From Gammaproteobacteria bacterium (GTDB lineage Bacteria > Pseudomonadota > Gammaproteobacteria > CAJXQU01), in assembly GCA_026984775.1 (NCBI GenBank), contig JALSRM010000049.1, forward strand, positions 1 through 48,842: a stretch of DNA of 48,842 bases. Direction: 5' to 3'. A program made the translations under genes and the position numbers. The notes beneath the pieces are model-generated. The model worked only from the letters and a program-made list of their open reading frames with translations. It ran no database searches and was not told the DNA's origin. Below are positions 38,111 to 47,212 of this stretch, one piece after another (the first letter of the stretch is position 1; each line of letters starts with the position of its first letter).

Positions 38111-39949
38111 TCAACGTGTCATCTGCAGATAGAGCAGGGGCAGTTTGGCTGGAAGTTCTTCTGCGTTTTTGATCAAAATACAGGCGTGAGTGCCAAATAA
38201 ATAGGGTAGGTAATCTCGAGCCTTTTCATCGATGGTCACACAAAAGGGGCGTAATCCCTTTTTTTCCGCTTCGAGGATGGCCATACGGGTATCTTCTATG
38301 CCATAACGGCCTTCATATTTGTCCAGATCATTGGGCTTGCCATCGGTCAGAATAAGTAGGATTTTCTGGAACGTGGGCTCTGCTTCCAGCAACTGACTGG
38401 CATAACGAATAGCAGCCCCCATGCGGGTGTAATACCCAGGTTTGATCTGCTGGATCCGCCCACGAACTGGGGGCGTATAGTGTTCATCGAAACGCTTGAT
38501 CCTATGGAAGCGAACATGACTCCGATAACGGGATGAAAACCCATGGATTGCAAAACGGTCACCCGTGGCATCGAGGGCTTCTGCAAACAGATACAGGGAA
38601 TCCCTGATGATGTCGATGACTTGAGTATCGTTGTTGACCCAGGCATCTGTCGACAGGGAGAGATCCGCCAGCAATAAACAGGACAGACTCCGGTATCTCT
38701 GGCGGTAGTCCCGATATAAAGGCTGATCGGCACTGGCCCGGCCCTGTTTTTTCAGCGTCAGGAATTCATGGCAGGCATCCAGATCGATCTCCGTTCCGTC
38801 AGACTGACGATTGAGCCATTGCCGTTGTGGTTGCAGAGCCTCAAACTGGCGTCTCAGTTTTCGTGCCTTCGAACAAATCCGCTCGGGTAGATCGATCGCA
38901 GGCTGATGGCGTGCCATCATGGGTTGCAGACAGCAATGATCAGGCTGCATCCGCTGGGTTTTGTAATCCCATTCCGGCAGAAGAATTCCGTCTCCCAGAC
39001 GCAGGTCATCATACTCATCGGCTGGCAGATCGAGATCGAGCCGCAAACGGCCAGCAATCGATTTTCGATCCCGCGCGACGTGGATCACATCCAGGTCCTC
39101 GGCAGTCTGCATGGCCTTGTCGTCCTCTTCCTCATCCGTAGTGCGATCGACCTTGACGTACTCGGCCCAGCTGAACAGACTTTCCAGACGAAACGCCAAT
39201 AAACCGTTCTCCCCTTTCGGCATCTGTGTCCGCTCAGCTTGCTTCCGTTGTGACTCTGAGGTGCTTTTTTTGGCCACATGTTGCCTGTCGGCTTCAGTTT
39301 CCGTCTCCTCCGGCGCAATCCCGGTGGACAGAGGCAGGGGTGGGTGTGGATGTAACCACAAAGGCACCGGTGACGGCACCACACCCGGCTCCGGCTCAAC
39401 AGAAAGGGGGCATTGTGGATCCAACAGGGCCTCGCGGATCAGATTTTCCATTCGGGCTTCAGGCAGGGGCAGCGCATCCGGCCGCGGCCTGAGCTCGAGA
39501 TGGGCATGCACCAGTCGCTGGTAGCGTTTTTTCATACCGGGCCAGTGTGCGAGCAGTGCTGCCGTTTGCCTATGACTTCGCTCGATCCAGTGCAGATGAT
39601 GATCCACAGGCACCGTAACAAGCGCTGCCAGCCAGAGGTAGAGATCGTAATTTAGACACCAATCCGGAAAACAGGCGAGGCGTGAGGGCAAGCGCAGCAT
39701 CTCTCCATCGCACCAAGCGAGTTCAACCTTGTCTCCGGTTCCCGCCATCCGTTGCAACCAGTTCCTGCGGCCACCATGCTGATAGGGTGTGGCATTGGTG
39801 ATTTGCAGGCCACCTTCTCCACCCAGGGCACGGAACACTACAGCAACAGCCTGACGGACCTCATCCAGACAAACCTCCGCTTCAGGAAAGTCATTGTCCG
39901 CGGCTCGCATGATCAAACGATGCCAGAGCTTGCCGATGAACTCTTCCAT
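38111..39949 (-). CDS. norD: Nitric oxide reductase activation protein NorD (VWA domain)
   Basis: NorD is a cytoplasmic von Willebrand A protein that works with the AAA+ protein NorQ to activate NOR, by insertion of the non-heme iron FeB. It has 612 residues. A helical N-terminal part is followed by a charged, low-complexity middle (about 225-290). The C-terminal VWA domain (about 405-610) carries the MIDAS motif LLADLSLS with TRMGAAIRYA and LILTDGKPND. The start at 39949 was chosen because it lies two bases after the upstream stop and yields the usual NorD length. A 52-codon longer frame would sit inside the polyferredoxin gene. Last gene of the nor operon. Confidence 0.93.
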   Translation of the reverse strand: MEEFIGKLWHRLIMRAADNDFPEAEVCLDEVRQAVAVVFRALGGEGGLQITNATPYQHGGRRNWLQRMAGTGDKVELAWCDGEMLRLPSRLACFPDWCLNYDLYLWLAALVTVPVDHHLHWIERSHRQTAALLAHWPGMKKRYQRLVHAHLELRPRPDALPLPEARMENLIREALLDPQCPLSVEPEPGVVPSPVPLWLHPHPPLPLSTGIAPEETETEADRQHVAKKSTSESQRKQAERTQMPKGENGLLAFRLESLFSWAEYVKVDRTTDEEEDDKAMQTAEDLDVIHVARDRKSIAGRLRLDLDLPADEYDDLRLGDGILLPEWDYKTQRMQPDHCCLQPMMARHQPAIDLPERICSKARKLRRQFEALQPQRQWLNRQSDGTEIDLDACHEFLTLKKQGRASADQPLYRDYRQRYRSLSCLLLADLSLSTDAWVNNDTQVIDIIRDSLYLFAEALDATGDRFAIHGFSSRYRSHVRFHRIKRFDEHYTPPVRGRIQQIKPGYYTRMGAAIRYASQLLEAEPTFQKILLILTDGKPNDLDKYEGRYGIEDTRMAILEAEKKGLRPFCVTIDEKARDYLPYLFGTHACILIKNAEELPAKLPLLYLQMTR

Positions 39950-39951
39950 GG

Positions 39952-40893
39952 TCAGTTTTTGTAACAGTCTGCCGGGACGTGGGGTTTGCGGCCAAAGCCC
40001 CTGGCTGACATATCCAGGGCACATACCTTGTCGATCATCTTCAGCACGGGTCTTGAAGCGTGCTTTTCCTGTACCCGGGTACAGGCAAGAACACAGGCCA
40101 TGCATTGCGTACAGGTGTACTTTTTACGTTTCACGGCGCGGGGTTTCAGACGCATGGGACAGGCATGTTCACATGAGGCATCGCAATCCCTGCATGCTGC
40201 GGCGCGGGTACGATCATAACCCACCACCAACGCCTGCAGGTTTGCCATCCATAACAGACTTTGCATGACGCCCACGGCACAGGCATAACGGCAAAACAAA
40301 TGCCTGGCAAAGGTAAACTCAATCCCGAAAAGCAAGATCAACGCCATCAGGAAGAGCCACTGATTCCGGCTCAACTCACCCTGGATGAGGTGAGCATAGA
40401 CCTCCGCCGGAGGCACCAGGTAAGTAAGCGCCGTCAACGCCCACAAAAAGGAAAAAGCCAGGATCAACACCGCTGTTGGCCACCACCTTCCATCCACTCG
40501 GATCACGGTACCGTCCTGTTGTTTCATGGGCAACCGTGCCTTATCCCAGAGACTCGGTTTGCCGATCGTTCGTCGCAAGCGCTGATTGATCGTTTCGATG
40601 GCCAAAAAGTGTGGGCACAGCCAGCCGCAATAGAGACGTCCCCAGCGCCAGGCCACATAGCCTCCGATCAGGACAATTGACAACACCGGGAGCACGCCCC
40701 GGAGAAACAACTGCAGGCTGATCTGCAGCGTTGTCTGATCGGGTTGAATTCCCAGCTGCAAGGCATGACCAAACAAAATGAAATGGTGCCGGTAGAGATC
40801 ATAGCGAAAGAGATCCAGCACCGGCGCCAGGATAAACAACAGAAAAAAAGCGCGCTGCCAGGTGCGGCGTGAACCGATCATGATCGTCTCCAT
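39952..40893 (-). CDS. Membrane polyferredoxin, CcoG/NapH-like, in the nor operon
   Basis: A 313-residue inner-membrane protein with about five hydrophobic helices (about 14-28, 62-82, 138-160, 178-192, 205-222). CGWLCP (89-94) and CRYACAVG (201-208) are the cysteine motifs of the CcoG/NapH/NosR superfamily. Two cytoplasmic [4Fe-4S] sites follow: CRDCDASCEHACP (234-246, with CX2CX3CX3CP spacing) and CTQCMACVLACT (261-272). It lacks the C-terminal immunoglobulin-like domain of CcoG. It lies between a small membrane protein and norD, so a role in electron supply or metal reduction for NOR assembly is suggested (inference). It overlaps the upstream gene by 16 bases. Confidence 0.85.
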   Translation of the reverse strand: METIMIGSRRTWQRAFFLLFILAPVLDLFRYDLYRHHFILFGHALQLGIQPDQTTLQISLQLFLRGVLPVLSIVLIGGYVAWRWGRLYCGWLCPHFLAIETINQRLRRTIGKPSLWDKARLPMKQQDGTVIRVDGRWWPTAVLILAFSFLWALTALTYLVPPAEVYAHLIQGELSRNQWLFLMALILLFGIEFTFARHLFCRYACAVGVMQSLLWMANLQALVVGYDRTRAAACRDCDASCEHACPMRLKPRAVKRKKYTCTQCMACVLACTRVQEKHASRPVLKMIDKVCALDMSARGFGRKPHVPADCYKN

Positions 40894-41246
40894 CTCCCAA
40901 GCAGAGGGAAATCATAGATCTCACCCTGCCTGGCCTTGACCCAGCCCAAAATACCAGGAAAGATAAACAAGGGAACGATGATCATCAAATAGGCCTCGAA
41001 AATGATAAGGCTATGGATCGAGATATAGCCACCCAGTAAAACCACCAAAAAATTGGCGCACACAAACAGCAGTGTGATCAGGCTGCCGGCAATAAACGTC
41101 TGTTGCACATGCGCGCGACTCACAGGTTCCTTATTCTGTCTGTGGCGAACATAGAGTAGCAACAGGAGTGGATAACCCAGTGGTGGCACGAGGCAGGTCA
41201 GGATATACAGGCTCTCGGCAATCACGGCTTTCTTTGTCTCATTCAT
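40878..41246 (-). CDS. Small membrane protein of the nor operon (DUF4870/Tic20-like)
   Basis: A 122-residue protein with three predicted helices (about 8-30, 50-74, 79-103). The ending FPGILGWVKARQGEIYDFPL resembles the C-terminal pattern of DUF4870/Tic20-like proteins, where it follows a final helix. No catalytic residues are evident. It overlaps norQ by 8 bases (ATGAATGA) and the polyferredoxin by 16 bases, so it is tightly coupled within the nor operon. Function is unknown; an accessory role with the neighbouring polyferredoxin is inferred from position only. Confidence 0.8.
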   Translation of the reverse strand: MNETKKAVIAESLYILTCLVPPLGYPLLLLLYVRHRQNKEPVSRAHVQQTFIAGSLITLLFVCANFLVVLLGGYISIHSLIIFEAYLMIIVPLFIFPGILGWVKARQGEIYDFPLLGRWRRS

Positions 41247-42021
41247 CTTGCATCACCATGTGTACAACCTCCATCAAGGCGTTGATCGTTTCCGGCTCAT
41301 CGGTCAATGGTTCGACAATCGCGGCACGGCAAGCCGAAATCGGATCGAAGCCCGCCTGGATCAAATCGGCCGCATAGATCAACAACCGGGTGGACGTGGA
41401 CTCTTCGAGATCGTGATCCTTCAACCGGCGAAGTGCAGCTGCCAGCTTTACCAACCGCGCAGACGTTTGTTCATCGATACCACTCTCCTGGCAGATGATC
41501 CGTTCTTCGGTTTCCGCATCGGGGTAGTTGAATTGGATGGACAAAAACCGTTGCCTGGTCGACGGCTTCATCCCCTTCAAGAGGTTTTGGTAGCCGGGGT
41601 TATAAGAGACCACCAGCATGAATTCCGGTGGTGCGGAAAGGATCTCGCCCGTTCGCTCGATGGGCAGGATCCGTCTGTCATCCGTCAATGGGTGGAGCAC
41701 CACGGTGGTGTCCTTTCTCGCCTCGACAATCTCGTCCAGATAACAGATGGCACCCTCGCGCACCGCTCGTGTCAGAGGCCCATCGTTCCAATAGGTCTGA
41801 CCGTCACCTATCAGATGGCGTCCAACAAGATCGGTTGCCGTCAGATCATCATGACAGGCAACAGTATAAAGGGGGCGTTGGAGGCGCGCAGCCATGTACT
41901 GGATGAAGCGTGTCTTGCCGCACCCCGTCGGCCCCTTGATCAACAAGGGGAGTTGCTTGTTCCAGGCATGTTCGAACAACTCGACTTCATTGCTCTGTGG
42001 CTGATAAAAGGGAAGTTCCAT
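41239..42021 (-). CDS. norQ: AAA+ ATPase NorQ (CbbQ/NirQ/NorQ family)
   Basis: NorQ is a MoxR-type AAA+ ATPase which, with NorD, activates NOR by FeB insertion. It has 260 residues. Walker A is GPTGCGKT (30-37) and Walker B is CYLDE (93-97). A sensor-1 region is in LVVSYNPGYQ, and the arginine finger is probably in PSTRQRF. The N-terminal FYQPQSNEVELFEHAW matches the CbbQ/NirQ group. It follows the hemerythrin gene by three bases and overlaps the next gene by 8. It is cytoplasmic. Confidence 0.95.
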   Translation of the reverse strand: MELPFYQPQSNEVELFEHAWNKQLPLLIKGPTGCGKTRFIQYMAARLQRPLYTVACHDDLTATDLVGRHLIGDGQTYWNDGPLTRAVREGAICYLDEIVEARKDTTVVLHPLTDDRRILPIERTGEILSAPPEFMLVVSYNPGYQNLLKGMKPSTRQRFLSIQFNYPDAETEERIICQESGIDEQTSARLVKLAAALRRLKDHDLEESTSTRLLIYAADLIQAGFDPISACRAAIVEPLTDEPETINALMEVVHMVMQDE

Positions 42022-42024
42022 GGG

Positions 42025-42471
42025 TTATTTCATCCTCATTTGGAGAAACCGTGCGGTGACGAAATCCATTGTTTGCACATGTTGCAGAAACCAGTCAGGC
42101 CAGACCTTGAAGCAATAGTCATGGAGGGCCTCAAGCTTCCTGTTCTCCTCCCACTCATGAACCACCTGCTCCAGTCTTTCCAATGCCGTTTGATGGGCCT
42201 GGCTGTGTACCGCAAAAGCAGGAAAACCATGTTCCTGCATGAGTTGGTTTTCCCGTTCGAAGTGTTCTTTTGTATGCCGATGCCAAGCCTTGAGCTTTGA
42301 GGTGATCGCTGCAGCCATGGCGGGCTGACAATCCTCTCCCGCCGCACACCTGGCCTGCATGTTGTGAATGAGCGCACCCAATTCATTGACCATGGAGACT
42401 TCTTCCCAATGGGTATCGTTCATACTGTCAACGGCAATCTTGGGTATTTCTTCTGCTTTGATGATTTCCAT
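42025..42471 (-). CDS. Bacteriohemerythrin-like protein in the nor operon
   Basis: A 148-residue four-helix di-iron protein, cytoplasmic, with no signal peptide. Positions quoted are for this start. The candidate iron ligands are H21 in NDTHWEE, H66 and H70 with E74 in HRHTKEHFERE, H89 and H93 in VHSQAH, and H131 with D136 in LQHVQTMD, matching the hemerythrin pattern. Hemerythrins bind O2, NO or iron. Placement inside norCBEF-QD suggests NO handling or iron delivery for NOR (inference). The ATG at 42471 has GGGAG five bases upstream and is preferred to a GTG two codons earlier. Confidence 0.9.
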   Translation of the reverse strand: MEIIKAEEIPKIAVDSMNDTHWEEVSMVNELGALIHNMQARCAAGEDCQPAMAAAITSKLKAWHRHTKEHFERENQLMQEHGFPAFAVHSQAHQTALERLEQVVHEWEENRKLEALHDYCFKVWPDWFLQHVQTMDFVTARFLQMRMK

Positions 42472-42510
42472 ACGCACTCCCTTCTTGAAGTAAACCGATC
42501 ACGCACCGGA

Positions 42511-42813
42511 TCAGAGTTGATGAATTATCACAATGAGGACGATCACTAAAACCAGCCAGCCCTGGACAAGCCAGCGCCATTTGCGCGCCACCTGCCGCAG
42601 CCCCATGTATTCAGCGATGATCCAGTATCCTTTGAGTAACGACGACGCGAGAACCAGGATTACAAACCATTGGCTAGAAAACCCAAACCTGCCACATGTA
42701 TAAACGAACACGGTCAGAAACATCAGTGCGAACCAGATCCGTTTCGCCCGCGTTTGTTGGTGAGCCCAGGTGTTCACCGAATGATGTAAACGAGTGGAAA
42801 CAGAATGATCCAT
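42511..42813 (-). CDS. norF: NorF-like small membrane protein (cytochrome oxidase subunit IV-like)
   Basis: A 100-residue protein with three hydrophobic segments (about 27-43, 47-62, 80-98), as in NorF and the prokaryotic COX4 family. FSSQWFVILVLASSLLKGYWI (first 20 residues quoted in part: SSQWFVILVLASSLLKGYW) covers the central helix and basic turn. It assists full NOR activity in denitrifiers. The ATG at 42813 has GGTGG seven bases upstream but overlaps norE by 40 bases. A GTG at 42777 would give an 88-residue protein with a four-base GTGA overlap. Both starts are possible. It precedes the hemerythrin gene. Confidence 0.82.
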   Translation of the reverse strand: MDHSVSTRLHHSVNTWAHQQTRAKRIWFALMFLTVFVYTCGRFGFSSQWFVILVLASSLLKGYWIIAEYMGLRQVARKWRWLVQGWLVLVIVLIVIIHQL

Positions 42814-43355
42814 ACCAAATCCACCATATGCCAGTAAGAAGCACCGGTCTCGACGCCTGTATGTTCCCGGTGGTTGTAGGCACCAGCCCGCGCTTTGAAC
42901 AGGATCGCAGCCAGGATCACCATCCCCAGGATCACATGCATGAAATGAAAAAAAGTCAGCGACAGATAGAACATATAAAAAGTGTTGGTGCTCAGCCGGA
43001 TGCCCGCAGAAAATTTGTCACTGAATTCAAGCGTCTTGGCGACCAAAAACCCACACCCGCAAAGCAGCGCCAGACCCAAACCGTTCACACACTGCTGCAC
43101 CTTGTCTTGTTTGATCGCGAGAACCGCTTTGACCACAAAATAGCTCGACGTGATCAACAACAGCGTGTTCAAGGCACCGGTTTCACGATCCAGAAACTGC
43201 TGATAGTAAGCAAACTCCTCACGATGCAGGGAACGAGTCACCGCATAGGCGATGAAAAGCACACCAAATACCATCAGCTCGGCAAAGATGAAGATCCAGA
43301 TCGCAAAATCCCCCGGCAAGGGCTTTGTTCTCTCCGTGTCCATGGGCACTATCAT
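42774..43355 (-). CDS. norE: NorE, cytochrome c oxidase subunit III-like protein
   Basis: A 193-residue membrane protein of the heme-copper oxidase subunit III family, with about five helices. PGDFAIWIFIFAELMVFGVL (15-34) and the histidine-containing FYLSLTFFHFMHVILGMVIL and GASYWHMVDLVWIILFPLVY are the subunit III signatures. NorE supports NO reductase activity or assembly. The start may be the ATG at 43355, or a GTG at 43349, which has better spacing to AGGA. It lies 51 bases downstream of norB, overlaps norF, and is part of the norCBEF-hemerythrin-QD unit. Confidence 0.92.
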   Translation of the reverse strand: MIVPMDTERTKPLPGDFAIWIFIFAELMVFGVLFIAYAVTRSLHREEFAYYQQFLDRETGALNTLLLITSSYFVVKAVLAIKQDKVQQCVNGLGLALLCGCGFLVAKTLEFSDKFSAGIRLSTNTFYMFYLSLTFFHFMHVILGMVILAAILFKARAGAYNHREHTGVETGASYWHMVDLVWIILFPLVYIIR

Positions 43356-43406
43356 TTCCTGAGAAAAAAGGGGGACAAGCGCCCCCCGCTCTACAAAGGT
43401 TTGTGA

Positions 43407-44795
<1,389 letters not shown>

Positions 44796-45233
44796 TTAAC
44801 CCTGGATGTTTGGAGGCCAATCCCTGGCTGTCTTGATGCCATCAACGTATTTAAGGAACTGTGCGATCGCTTCCAATTCCTCATCCGTCAGATTGAACTG
44901 TGGCATGCTCCGGCGACCGGGCACCCCTTTGGCTGGACGGCTCTTGATGAACAACTTGATCGCATCGGTACTTTCGCCGAACCGGGTATAAACATTCCCC
45001 AGTTCCGGGGCAAAATAGGCGCCTTCGCCAAGGAGTGTATGGCAGCCAATACAATCGTTTTCCTCCCAGACTTTTTTACCCAGGGCAACCACTTCATTGA
45101 TCGCTTCATGGTTGTCGCCCGATGGAAGTACTTGATGTGTATCGTAGGTCAGTGCGAGAAATAAGAGGAAGAAAAAAACCGCGCCTCCGTAATAGATATT
45201 CCTCGCCATGCTTTTGGTAAATGTTTCTCTCAT
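44796..45233 (-). CDS. norC: Nitric oxide reductase cytochrome c subunit NorC
   Basis: NorC is the membrane-anchored cytochrome c that passes electrons to NorB. It has 145 residues. A single N-terminal helix (about 13-30) is an uncleaved anchor. The heme motif CIGCH is at 61-65, followed by LLGEGAYFAPELGNV, and the Met ligand M110 is in RRSMPQF. It leads the nor operon behind an FNR/DNR-type promoter. AAGGG seven bases before the ATG is a fair ribosome-binding site. Confidence 0.97.
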   Translation of the reverse strand: MRETFTKSMARNIYYGGAVFFFLLFLALTYDTHQVLPSGDNHEAINEVVALGKKVWEENDCIGCHTLLGEGAYFAPELGNVYTRFGESTDAIKLFIKSRPAKGVPGRRSMPQFNLTDEELEAIAQFLKYVDGIKTARDWPPNIQG

Positions 45234-45266
45234 GGCCTCACCCTTTCTTGTTATGGACGGGATTTA

Positions 45267-45307
45267 ACCGTAGCAAAATCAAAAAAAAGTACCTTGACTT
45301 ACATCAA
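45267..45307 (-). promoter_or_regulatory. FNR/DNR box and -10 element of norC
   Basis: TTGAC-TTAC-ATCAA (45294-45307) matches TTGAT-N4-ATCAA at 9 of 10 defined positions. On the minus strand TACGGT (revcomp of 45267-45272) is a candidate -10, its centre 31 bases from the box centre, identical to the nirS promoter. The norC ATG is about 35 bases further on. The rest of the 198-base gap (45234-45431) shows no terminator that I can support. Confidence 0.72.
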
Positions 45308-45431
45308 GCGGGAAATAGCTCTTCGAATGCCCCGGTACCAGTATGGGCCATAGTGATAATGTTCAGCTTCGTAAGTTAGGATGAGTGTCTGCCTGTTGGT
45401 TATTGACAGTCACAGGGAGGATATGGGCCGT

Positions 45432-46151
45432 TCAGGAGTCCAGTGACACGAGTGCCTTGAGACGCTCAACATCGATCAACTCGATCTGGGAACCATGCAA
45501 GACTATCAATCCTTCTCTTTCAAGTTCTTTCAATGTTCGGGAAAGGGTCTCAGGCTTGATTGAGAGGCGGGAGGCAATAATACGCTTGGGAGCAACGAGA
45601 CAGAGAGCCGTTTGGTTGCCTTCAATATCAGCAACTTCATTCAAAAGATAGTCCACCAGTCTGAAGGTGGCATTGTGCAGGGTCAGGCGGTCCACCTCAT
45701 TGACCATCCAGTGCAGCCGCTGGCTCAGCTTGCCGAGCATACTGAGACACAATTTGTTCGATGACTTGAGCAGTTCGAGATAAGGATTGGCCTTGAAACC
45801 CACCACGATAGAAGGGACCAAAGTGATGGCAGTGACCGGATACTGGCAGCTACCCAAAAAAAGTGCGGCTTCAGCAAAGGTCTGGCCCGGCTGAATAATA
45901 TCAATCACTTTCTCATCACCACTGGGTGCGAGCCTTAACAGCTTTATCCCTCCTGAAACAAGGAGATAGATATCGGTCAGAGGCGCATTCTGTTCGAACA
46001 AAATGCTATCGCTAGGTAGCTGCATCGTATGGGAAAGGCTGACGACTTTCTTGAAACTGTCATCATCCAGCGTCTGCAACAGGACGCAACGACGCATGGC
46101 GGCCAAAATTCGATCGTCCAGCCCGATGTGTACCCTCCGTCTGTTCTGCAT
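45432..46151 (-). CDS. dnr: Crp/Fnr family transcriptional regulator, DNR type
   Basis: A 239-residue Crp/Fnr-type regulator most like Pseudomonas DNR, the NO-responsive activator of nir and nor genes. The cyclic-nucleotide-type sensor barrel has YLLVSGGIKLLRLAPSGDEK and TFAEAALF. A long dimer helix follows (about 125-160). The C-terminal HTH contains RIIASRLSIKPETLSRTLKE, whose recognition helix ETLSR (201-205) fits FNR-box binding. There is no N-terminal Cys cluster, so it is not an oxygen-sensing FNR; heme-based NO sensing is inferred. The ATG at 46151 avoids overlap with napC and matches DNR's N-terminus better than the frame's first ATG at 46241. Confidence 0.9.
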   Translation of the reverse strand: MQNRRRVHIGLDDRILAAMRRCVLLQTLDDDSFKKVVSLSHTMQLPSDSILFEQNAPLTDIYLLVSGGIKLLRLAPSGDEKVIDIIQPGQTFAEAALFLGSCQYPVTAITLVPSIVVGFKANPYLELLKSSNKLCLSMLGKLSQRLHWMVNEVDRLTLHNATFRLVDYLLNEVADIEGNQTALCLVAPKRIIASRLSIKPETLSRTLKELEREGLIVLHGSQIELIDVERLKALVSLDS

Positions 46152-46179
46152 CCAACCCCCAGTTCTATATTGCAAACGA

Positions 46180-46197
46180 GGGTTATTATTTATTAAC
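46180..46197 (-). repeat. AT-rich inverted repeat upstream of dnr
   Basis: In the 56-base gap between napC and dnr, GGTTA and TAACC flank an AT-rich core (GGTTA-ATAAATAA-TAACC on either strand up to one offset). It could be part of the dnr promoter or an operator. It does not match the FNR box. Confidence 0.25.
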
Positions 46198-46207
46198 CTA
46201 GGGAGGA

Positions 46208-46765
46208 TTACAATCCGGCTTTTGCCGCGGCTTCTTCCCACCCTGCAGGCAGTTGATGTGCGATGCCTTTATGGCAATCGATGCAGGTTTTCCCCTCTTC
46301 CAGGCCTTTGGAATGTGCCTTGACTGCACGGCGGCCCTGTTCAACAAAGTCCATGGACTCATAATCATGGCAGTTTCGGCATTCGCGTGAATCGACCGAT
46401 TTCATTCGCTTCCACTCGCTCAAGGCCATGGTAAGTCGGTAGGCCTCGAACTTCTCCGGCGTATCCACCGTGCCAACAAGTTTATGATAAAGCTCCCTTG
46501 AAGCTTCGATCTTCCGCTTGATTTTGTAGATCCACTCTTTGGGAACATGGCAATCAGGGCATTCTGCACGCACACCGGTACGATTGCTGTAATGAATGGT
46601 ATTTTGGTACTCGGGATAGACATTATCCCGCATTTCGTGGCAGGAAATGCAGAATGTGAGGGTATTGGTCAGCTCCAGGGTCCAGTTAAACCCTCCCCAG
46701 AAGAGGATGCCCAGGAAAAATCCAATAATCAGGGTACCCGACAATATTTTTCCACGAAAGGTCAT
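46208..46765 (-). CDS. napC: Tetraheme cytochrome c NapC (NapC/NirT family)
   Basis: NapC is a membrane-anchored quinol dehydrogenase that passes electrons to NapB/NapA. It has 185 residues. The N-terminal anchor helix is at about 8-26. Four heme motifs are visible: CISCH (39-43), CPDCH (69-73), CRNCH (129-133) and CIDCH (161-165). CISCHEM near the membrane is the NapC/NirT signature. AAGGGGG upstream is a strong ribosome-binding site. It follows napB by 18 bases and is the last gene of the nap set before dnr. Confidence 0.96.
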   Translation of the reverse strand: MTFRGKILSGTLIIGFFLGILFWGGFNWTLELTNTLTFCISCHEMRDNVYPEYQNTIHYSNRTGVRAECPDCHVPKEWIYKIKRKIEASRELYHKLVGTVDTPEKFEAYRLTMALSEWKRMKSVDSRECRNCHDYESMDFVEQGRRAVKAHSKGLEEGKTCIDCHKGIAHQLPAGWEEAAAKAGL

Positions 46766-46783
46766 GATTACCCCCTTGTTTTA

Positions 46784-47212
46784 TTATTCCTTAATAGAAT
46801 CAACAGGCTTGAAGGTATTTTCTACCAACGGTTTGGCATTCGCCTGTGGTACATGGCATTGTGTGCAAAAATAACGTCTCGGTGACACATCTGAGAGTTC
46901 ATTTCCTTCCCGATCCTTGAAATGTGTAAGACTGATCTTTGTGGCCCCACTCTCCTTGTAATGTTTCCAACCATGACAGGAGAGACACTTATTGTATTTA
47001 AGGTTGATCTGATACCCTGTAATTTTGTGTGGGATAAGGGGAGGTTGTTGCACATAGTTTCGTGGAATCGTCTCGCCATCTTTTGCCCATATTTTTTTTT
47101 CTGGTGGAGGGGGCACTGAATCGAGAGGGTGTTCACCCCGCAAGGATTTCAGCTCCTCTGCATTGAGGGCAACCGCAGCCAGCAACACGACAAGAAGAAT
47201 GATTTTTTTCAT
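46784..47212 (-). CDS. napB: Diheme cytochrome c NapB, periplasmic nitrate reductase small subunit
   Basis: NapB receives electrons from NapC or NapGH and hands them to the catalytic NapA in the periplasm. It has 142 residues with signal peptide 1-18 (ending LNA). It carries two heme sites, CLSCH (76-80) and CTQCH (116-120), with PPLIPHKITGYQI as the conserved stretch supplying a distal His. It overlaps napH by ATGA (47209-47212). Confidence 0.95.
   Translation of the reverse strand: MKKIILLVVLLAAVALNAEELKSLRGEHPLDSVPPPPEKKIWAKDGETIPRNYVQQPPLIPHKITGYQINLKYNKCLSCHGWKHYKESGATKISLTHFKDREGNELSDVSPRRYFCTQCHVPQANAKPLVENTFKPVDSIKE

Noticed and set aside
39950-40105. Longer N-terminus of NorD
   Set aside because: It would be encoded within the polyferredoxin gene; the inner ATG gives the usual 612-residue NorD.
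41248-42300. 350-codon plus-strand open frame
   Set aside because: It is antisense to norQ and the hemerythrin gene, both of which have clear family motifs.
46790-46803. FNR-like TTGAT-TCTA-TTAAG before napC
   Set aside because: Only one half-site matches, and it lies within the napB coding end, in a tightly spaced operon.
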